A stretch of DNA of 64,000 bases from positions 20,182-84,181 of the forward strand of contig CAZMRF010000014.1 of assembly GCA_964568735.1 (NCBI GenBank), in the 5' to 3' direction. This document shows positions 60,891-64,000 of the stretch, in pieces. The stretch's first letter is position 1. Each line of letters begins with the position of its first letter. A model generated the notes under the pieces. The model saw nothing but the letters and a program-made list of their open reading frames with translations, did not search any database and was not told the origin of the DNA. The translations under genes were made by a program, and so were the position numbers. The DNA is from CAZMRF01 sp964568735. GTDB taxonomy: Bacteria; Acidobacteriota; Polarisedimenticolia; JACPZX01.

Positions 60891-60941
60891 GGGGATTTCG
60901 CTATGCCCGCCCTCCCTTGCCCAGTCCTGAGGCGCTCCTCC

Positions 60942-61310
60942 TCACGTGCTCGTCCTGAGCTTGTGCAGGATGACGGTATTGCCTTCGGAGTCTTTCAGGA
61001 TCGCCATGCGGCAGACCGGCGATTGCACGTCGTCGGCCTCGAACTTCAGGCCCTCCGCTCTGAGGCGCGCGACGAGCACATCCAGATCTTCGACCTCGAA
61101 CGCGATGCTCGCGCCTCCCGGATCGGCAGCCGACTTCGGATCGGGATGGTTGAACAGCGCCAGGCAGCCGCCACTCGGCAGATCGTATTCGGTCCAGACT
61201 CCATTGTCCGAGTGCTTGCCCACGCACAATCCGAGCGTGCCTTCGTAGAAAGCGCGGGCGCGCGTTGTGTCCTTCACCGGAAACATCGTGAACGCGACCT
61301 TCTTGAGCAT
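60942..61310 (-). CDS. VOC (glyoxalase-like) family protein
   Basis: 122 residues of the vicinal-oxygen-chelate fold: AFTMFPVKDTTRARAFYEGTLGL at the N terminus, GGASIAFEVEDLDVLVARL in the middle and MAILKDSEGNTVILHKL at the end, the usual glyoxalase-like order. The substrate is unknown. ATG 61310 has GGAGGG just upstream. The fragment of osmC follows after about 50 bp in the same direction. Confidence 0.88.
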   Translation of the reverse strand: MLKKVAFTMFPVKDTTRARAFYEGTLGLCVGKHSDNGVWTEYDLPSGGCLALFNHPDPKSAADPGGASIAFEVEDLDVLVARLRAEGLKFEADDVQSPVCRMAILKDSEGNTVILHKLRTST

Positions 61311-61333
61311 GCAGCCCTCCAACGCGTTGCAGA

Positions 61334-61377
61334 CTGGCAGGATATCCGAAGCCGCGCAAGCGGCGGTGAACTGCCAG
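61334..61377. repeat. Nested hairpin between DUF4386 and VOC genes
   Basis: CTGGCAG (61334-61340) pairs with CTGCCAG (61371-61377), enclosing GCCGC-gcaa-GCGGC (61351-61364). Likely a terminator for the DUF4386 gene that ends at 61381. Confidence 0.5.
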
Positions 61378-61380
61378 GAG

Positions 61381-62115
61381 CTAGGGACCCGTTGGCGCGG
61401 AGTGCATGCACCGGTCCCACTTCTCCGCCCTCACTCCCTTGACGAGAAGCCACAGGGCGAGCGACAGCTCGGCTATCAACGATGGCATGAGAATCGCGGG
61501 AAACAGCCAGCTCGAAAGCGGCGGCGACAGCAACAGGGCGAAGCTGTTGATGACATAACAGACGCCGGCGACCTGCATGAGGACGCCGATGGATCGCGGC
61601 ATGTATCCCGATCGGAAGATGAGGTATCCGAGTATGACGCACTCGACGCCGAAGAAGATGAGCGCGATTCCGAAGCCGGCGCTGTGGGAGCGGACCGAAA
61701 GCATCGCCATGACGTTGAGCTGATCCCCGGTGAAGGCATCGACGTACGCGGCGTTCGTCATGGGGAAAAGCGCTGCCGCGAGAGAAACCGCAGCGACTCC
61801 TTCGATGGCGATGCAGACGAGATTGAAGAAGACGGCCATCAGCGCGAGGTCGCGGCTGACAGGGCGCAACAGCATGTAGAGGATGAGCGCGAGCGCAGTC
61901 GCGCACGCCAGGAGGGCGACTTCTCCCGCCACCCCGAGACGCCAGAGCCATTCCATCGATTTCAGATTGGCGGCCGTCGCGGTCGCATCGCCAGACACGA
62001 CGATGCTACCCCTGACCACGGCCTCACCCAGCGCGCCGATGACAATAATGATGAGGTACAGGACTCCGCCGACCCTGGCGACGAAGGTGGCGCGCTCCGA
62101 ATTCAGAACGTGCAT
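61381..62115 (-). CDS. DUF4386 membrane protein
   Basis: 244 residues with about six membrane helices: ARVGGVLYLIIIVIGALGEAVVRGSIV at the N terminus, LRLGV/GEVALLACATALALILYMLL, then LNVMAMLSVRSHSAGFGIALIFFGVECVILGYLIFRS. This is the DUF4386 pattern, function unknown. ATG 62115 with GGGAG 5 nt upstream is chosen over the upstream in-frame ATG at 62166. It lies 43 bp after the DUF1801 gene in the same direction. Confidence 0.85.
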   Translation of the reverse strand: MHVLNSERATFVARVGGVLYLIIIVIGALGEAVVRGSIVVSGDATATAANLKSMEWLWRLGVAGEVALLACATALALILYMLLRPVSRDLALMAVFFNLVCIAIEGVAAVSLAAALFPMTNAAYVDAFTGDQLNVMAMLSVRSHSAGFGIALIFFGVECVILGYLIFRSGYMPRSIGVLMQVAGVCYVINSFALLLSPPLSSWLFPAILMPSLIAELSLALWLLVKGVRAEKWDRCMHSAPTGP

Positions 62116-62158
62116 CAGTCTCCCATCGTGACGCTGCGAACCGTGGTCAGGCCGAGCC

Positions 62159-62584
62159 TCAGTCACGCTTGGTTGCGCGGGACCTCAGCCTGCGAATCGA
62201 GCTGACGTCCCAGATTTCCTTGCCCGCCTTCTTCAACCATCGACAGAGCGGCGCGCTTCTTATCTCCGAGAGATCCCAAAACTGAGCTTGCGCCGCCTTG
62301 AACTTCCCGATCGGCCTCAGCGCGGGGTCATCGAAAGCCTGGCCGTTCCAGAAGAGGGGCACGACGCCGCCCTTCGACGAGACGTTGTAGCCGACCACCG
62401 GTGTCTCCCCGATGAACCAGACGGGAGCCCCGTGCCAGATCTTGGACGTGGCGGCAGGAAGCGCTCGTTCGATCTCCGCGCGGAGTCTCCTGCAGATTGA
62501 CGCCTCGGCCACCGACTGTGCCGCGTCGTACGCAGCGATGGAAATGGTACCCCGATCAGACCTCGAGCCTTGTTTCTGTTTCAT
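62159..62584 (-). CDS. DUF1801 (YdhG-like) protein
   Basis: 141 residues. The central SKIWHGAPVWFIGETPVVGYNVSSKGGVVPLFWNG and the N-terminal RRLRAEIERALPAA are typical of DUF1801, a small phosphorylase-b-like fold of unknown role. The start at 62584 lies 60 bp left of the attC-like site at 62644, so the gene may be the next cassette of the array, but no attC follows its 3' end. Confidence 0.82.
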   Translation of the reverse strand: MKQKQGSRSDRGTISIAAYDAAQSVAEASICRRLRAEIERALPAATSKIWHGAPVWFIGETPVVGYNVSSKGGVVPLFWNGQAFDDPALRPIGKFKAAQAQFWDLSEIRSAPLCRWLKKAGKEIWDVSSIRRLRSRATKRD

Positions 62585-62643
62585 GCCAACCCCAAGAGTG
62601 CCGAGCGTCGCCTATCCATTCAACATGAGCCCGCGCGATGTCC

Positions 62644-62739
62644 GCCCAACGCCCGGCATAACCCGCGGCGGGTGAGCGCTCGACGATAGAACATGGGGTA
62701 ACCCACCCGTCCGCCGTCGGGTTCATGCCGCAGTTAGAC
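62644..62739 (-). repeat. attC-like recombination site 1
   Basis: 96 bp bounded by GCCCAAC (62644-62650) and GTTAGAC (62733-62739). The arms GGCAT-AACCCG-CGGCGG (left) and CCGCCG-T-CGGGTT-C-ATGCC (right) pair with single extra bases, the extrahelical bases that characterise folded attC sites. Confidence 0.8.
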
Positions 62740-62785
62740 CGACAGGTCCCAGCATTGGCCATTGATCGAAGTAGAAAGGCCATTG

Positions 62786-63154
62786 TCATCCGATCGGGCC
62801 ACCTGGTAGCGGATGCGAGACGATTTCGAACCCGAAGCACACCTCGATTCTCTCGTAGCCGACTCCAGTCTTCTTTCTCACCCAGAACGTTCGGCAGTTG
62901 AACACGCGGATGGTAAACATCTCGTAGTCGGGCGTTGGCATGCCACGCATGGGGTCGTTGAGGAACTTGACCGCTAGTCCCTTGGGTGTCTTGACCCCCT
63001 TCGATTCCAGGAACGCCGCGGGTCTTTTGCGTGCTACGCTCCAAAGCTTCGGATCTCCAGAAGCGGCGCGGAAAGCCGAGAGCATCTTCGGGCTTTCCGC
63101 GAACGTAGCCGCGCGGTCAAGGTCCTTCGCCAGTCCGGCTGGAACTCTCTGCAT
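62786..63154 (-). CDS. Cassette-borne protein of unknown function
   Basis: 122 residues. No confident family. The middle (DPKLWSVARKRPAAFLESKG then VKTPKGLAVKFLND) resembles the nitrile-hydratase-alpha-like leader (NHLP) pattern of RiPP precursors. The C-terminal 45 residues contain two cysteines and several aromatics (FTIRVFNCRTFWVRKK, IEVCFGFEIV). ATG 63154 has AAGGAGG 9 nt upstream. It is the only gene of a 560-bp cassette between attC-like sites 2 and 1. Confidence 0.7.
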   Translation of the reverse strand: MQRVPAGLAKDLDRAATFAESPKMLSAFRAASGDPKLWSVARKRPAAFLESKGVKTPKGLAVKFLNDPMRGMPTPDYEMFTIRVFNCRTFWVRKKTGVGYERIEVCFGFEIVSHPLPGGPIG

Positions 63155-63203
63155 CGCGTCGTTCCTCCTTATTCGCACCCTTTCTGCTTGACCATCATGT
63201 TCG

Positions 63204-63299
63204 GTCTAACGCTGCGTATGATCCGCGGCCGAGGTGGAACCCGCGATGAGTAATCGAGCACGCCCTCCGCCGGCCGACGGGTTTATGCGCTTGTTCGGC
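63204..63299 (-). repeat. attC-like recombination site 2
   Basis: 96 bp bounded by GTCTAAC (63204-63210) and GTTCGGC (63293-63299). Arms GCGTATGATCCGCGGCCGAGG (left, in two blocks) and CCGGCCGACGGGTTTATGCGC (right, in two blocks) are imperfect complements with unpaired single bases. The brnA stop codon (63283-63285) lies inside, as usual for tightly packed cassettes. Confidence 0.8.
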
Positions 63300-63522
63300 G
63301 ACCGGCCAGTGCCCACCGGAGTGACAATTCCTTCCGACGCATCGCGCAGTCACGCAGGTAGAGATTGATGAGGCTCTGATAGGGCAACCCGGTCTTGACG
63401 GCGAGAGCCCGGAAATACTCGACCGTCTCCCGGTCAAGACGGATAGTCACGGCCTGCTTGAGCAGCTTGACGTACGGGTTCTTCCGCCCTTTCATCTTCG
63501 AGAAATCGTAGTGTGCTCTCAT
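63283..63522 (-). CDS. brnA: BrnA-family antitoxin
   Basis: 79 residues. The core VTIRLDRETVEYFRALAVKTGLPYQSLINLYLRDCA is the ribbon-helix-helix-like DNA-binding domain of BrnA antitoxins. The N terminus (MRAHYDFSKMKGRKNPYVK) carries the family's DFSKxKGxxNPY motif that contacts the toxin. It neutralises BrnT and represses the operon. The gene starts 4 bp after the brnT stop. Confidence 0.92.
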   Translation of the reverse strand: MRAHYDFSKMKGRKNPYVKLLKQAVTIRLDRETVEYFRALAVKTGLPYQSLINLYLRDCAMRRKELSLRWALAGRRTSA

Positions 63523-63526
63523 GGCA

Positions 63527-63811
63527 TCAACTCCAGTAGCCCTCTTGCTCACGCTTGTCCGCCTTGCGGGCTGAGATGATCCTGACCACAGACTCACCTT
63601 CCCGGTAGCAGTGGCACACGACCAGAACACGGAGTTGAAGACTCATCCCCAGCAGGATGAACCGCTGTTCCTCTTCCGAATGGTCGGGATCGAAATAGAC
63701 CACCGCATTCTCGTCGTGGAACGCCGTCTGCGCCTCCTCGAAGGAAACCCCGTGCTTCCGTCGATTGGCCATATTCTTACCGGGGTCCCAGACGAACCGA
63801 AGCCCATTCAT
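63527..63811 (-). CDS. brnT: BrnT-family ribonuclease toxin
   Basis: 94 residues with the full BrnT pattern: FVWDPGKNMANRRKHGVSFEEAQTAF at the N terminus, DPDHSEEEQRFILLGMS, LVVCHCYREGESVVRIISARKADKREQEGYW. The toxin is an RNase of the RelE-like fold that blocks translation. A promoter with -10 TACACT lies 6 nt before the ATG, so the mRNA is predicted leaderless. It is the first gene of the second cassette. Confidence 0.93.
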   Translation of the reverse strand: MNGLRFVWDPGKNMANRRKHGVSFEEAQTAFHDENAVVYFDPDHSEEEQRFILLGMSLQLRVLVVCHCYREGESVVRIISARKADKREQEGYWS

Positions 63812-63817
63812 TCTTAC

Positions 63818-63846
63818 AGTGTACGTACCGCAGCGAGGTCCGTCAA
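63818..63846 (-). promoter_or_regulatory. Cassette-internal promoter of brnTA
   Basis: On the minus strand TTGACG (63846-63841), 17 bp, TACACT (63823-63818). A palindrome TACAGTGTA (63815-63823) and GTACGTAC (63821-63828) overlap the -10 and are candidate BrnA sites. Confidence 0.7.
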
Positions 63847-63860
63847 GAACTCATTTGGTC

Positions 63861-63918
63861 GCCGAACGTTTGAGTTCAGCGGCTGCCGATGGCAGTCCGC
63901 TGGAACGAAGGGTTAGGC
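63861..63918 (-). repeat. attC-like recombination site 3
   Basis: 58 bp bounded by GCCGAAC (63861-63867) and GTTAGGC (63912-63918), the commonest attC core. Inner arms GTTCAGCGG/CCGCTGGAAC and a central CTGCC-gat-GGCAG hairpin (63883-63895) complete the fold. It is at the short end of the attC length range. Confidence 0.82.
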
Positions 63919-63949
63919 CGCAGATTCGTGCTGAGGCCGACTGCTCTGG

Positions 63950-64000
63950 TCATTGGCCGGCAGGCGGTTGCCAAAGTTCTACCTTGTTTCCTTCTGGATC
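63950..64000 (-). CDS. C-terminal end of a VOC-family protein
   Basis: The last 16 residues before a TGA read DPEGNKVELWQPPAG, the classic end of glyoxalase/VOC proteins (metal-binding Glu in VELW). The rest lies beyond the window. It ends 31 bp before attC-like site 3, so it is the next cassette of the array. Confidence 0.75.
   Translation of the reverse strand, partial: DPEGNKVELWQPPAGQ

Larger units (their letters stand above)
62644..64000 (-). mobile_element. Integron gene-cassette array (distal end, continues off the right edge)
   Basis: Three attC-like sites (62644-62739, 63204-63299, 63861-63918) separate compact leftward cassettes: an unknown protein, brnT-brnA, and a VOC gene cut by the window edge. 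The outer 7-mers of each complete cassette are exact complements: GTTAGAC/GTCTAAC for the first, GTTCGGC/GCCGAAC for the second. Cassettes acquire such matching ends when excised as circles. No integrase is visible. With this orientation it should lie to the right. Confidence 0.8.

Noticed and set aside
61323..61380. Nested hairpin as a fourth attC
   Set aside because: The arms pair well, but the AAC/GTT cores are absent. A terminator is more likely.

Overview
The window is GC-rich bacterial DNA that contains a run of ten Ns, so it probably comes from a draft or metagenome-assembled genome. The meso-DAP type MurE, the complete mraZ-to-ftsZ cluster, an acidobacterial VWFA-related surface protein, and several secreted proteins with MopE or FG-GAP repeats suggest a diderm soil or sediment lineage such as Acidobacteriota or a neighbour like Eisenbacteria. 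No rRNA or other marker is present to decide this.

Layout. 1-2.1 kb: two leftward signalling genes, a Ser/Thr kinase fold without catalytic residues and a hybrid histidine kinase with a degenerate receiver and ATP site. 2.3-7.8 kb: purM, a CPA2-type antiporter, a secreted beta-helix protein and a CoA-binding protein. 8.1-26.2 kb: the division and cell-wall (dcw) cluster mraZ-rsmH-ftsL-ftsI-murE-murF-mraY-murD-ftsW-murG-murC-murB-ftsQ-ftsA-ftsZ. It is tightly coupled and sits behind one promoter with an MraZ operator (TGGGC repeats at 10-bp pitch). 26.3-38 kb: an accessory region with an AbiE toxin-antitoxin pair, an alpha/beta-hydrolase/subtilase fusion, an HhH-GPD glycosylase with a broken duplicate, two DUF4143 ATPases, and small metabolic genes including a branched-chain aminotransferase. 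37.9-42.1 kb: an HlyD/ABC-2 export operon. 42.2-46.5 kb: a third DUF4143 ATPase, a ChaN-like lipoprotein, a monooxygenase-like protein, and a CGNR regulator coupled to a 54-residue membrane protein. 46.5-46.8 kb: a probable structured small RNA with its own promoter and terminator. 47-56.7 kb: large secreted or surface proteins. 56.9-59.6 kb: a CYTH protein followed by a nucleotidyltransferase/kinase pair resembling MurU/AmgK. 59.8-62.6 kb: small membrane, VOC and DUF genes plus an OsmC remnant. 62.6-64 kb: the end of an integron-type gene-cassette array with three attC-like sites, carrying BrnT/BrnA and an unknown protein, and running off the right edge.

How the parts connect. The dcw cluster makes lipid II and the divisome. 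The MurU/AmgK-like pair could salvage cell-wall sugars into the same pathway. The accessory half is rich in self-regulating modules: AbiE, BrnTA and three DUF4143 ATPases, most with a palindrome over the promoter and several apparently leaderless. The clearest unexpected system is the cassette array at the right edge. Its two complete cassettes each have matching ends that differ between cassettes, as true integron cassettes do.
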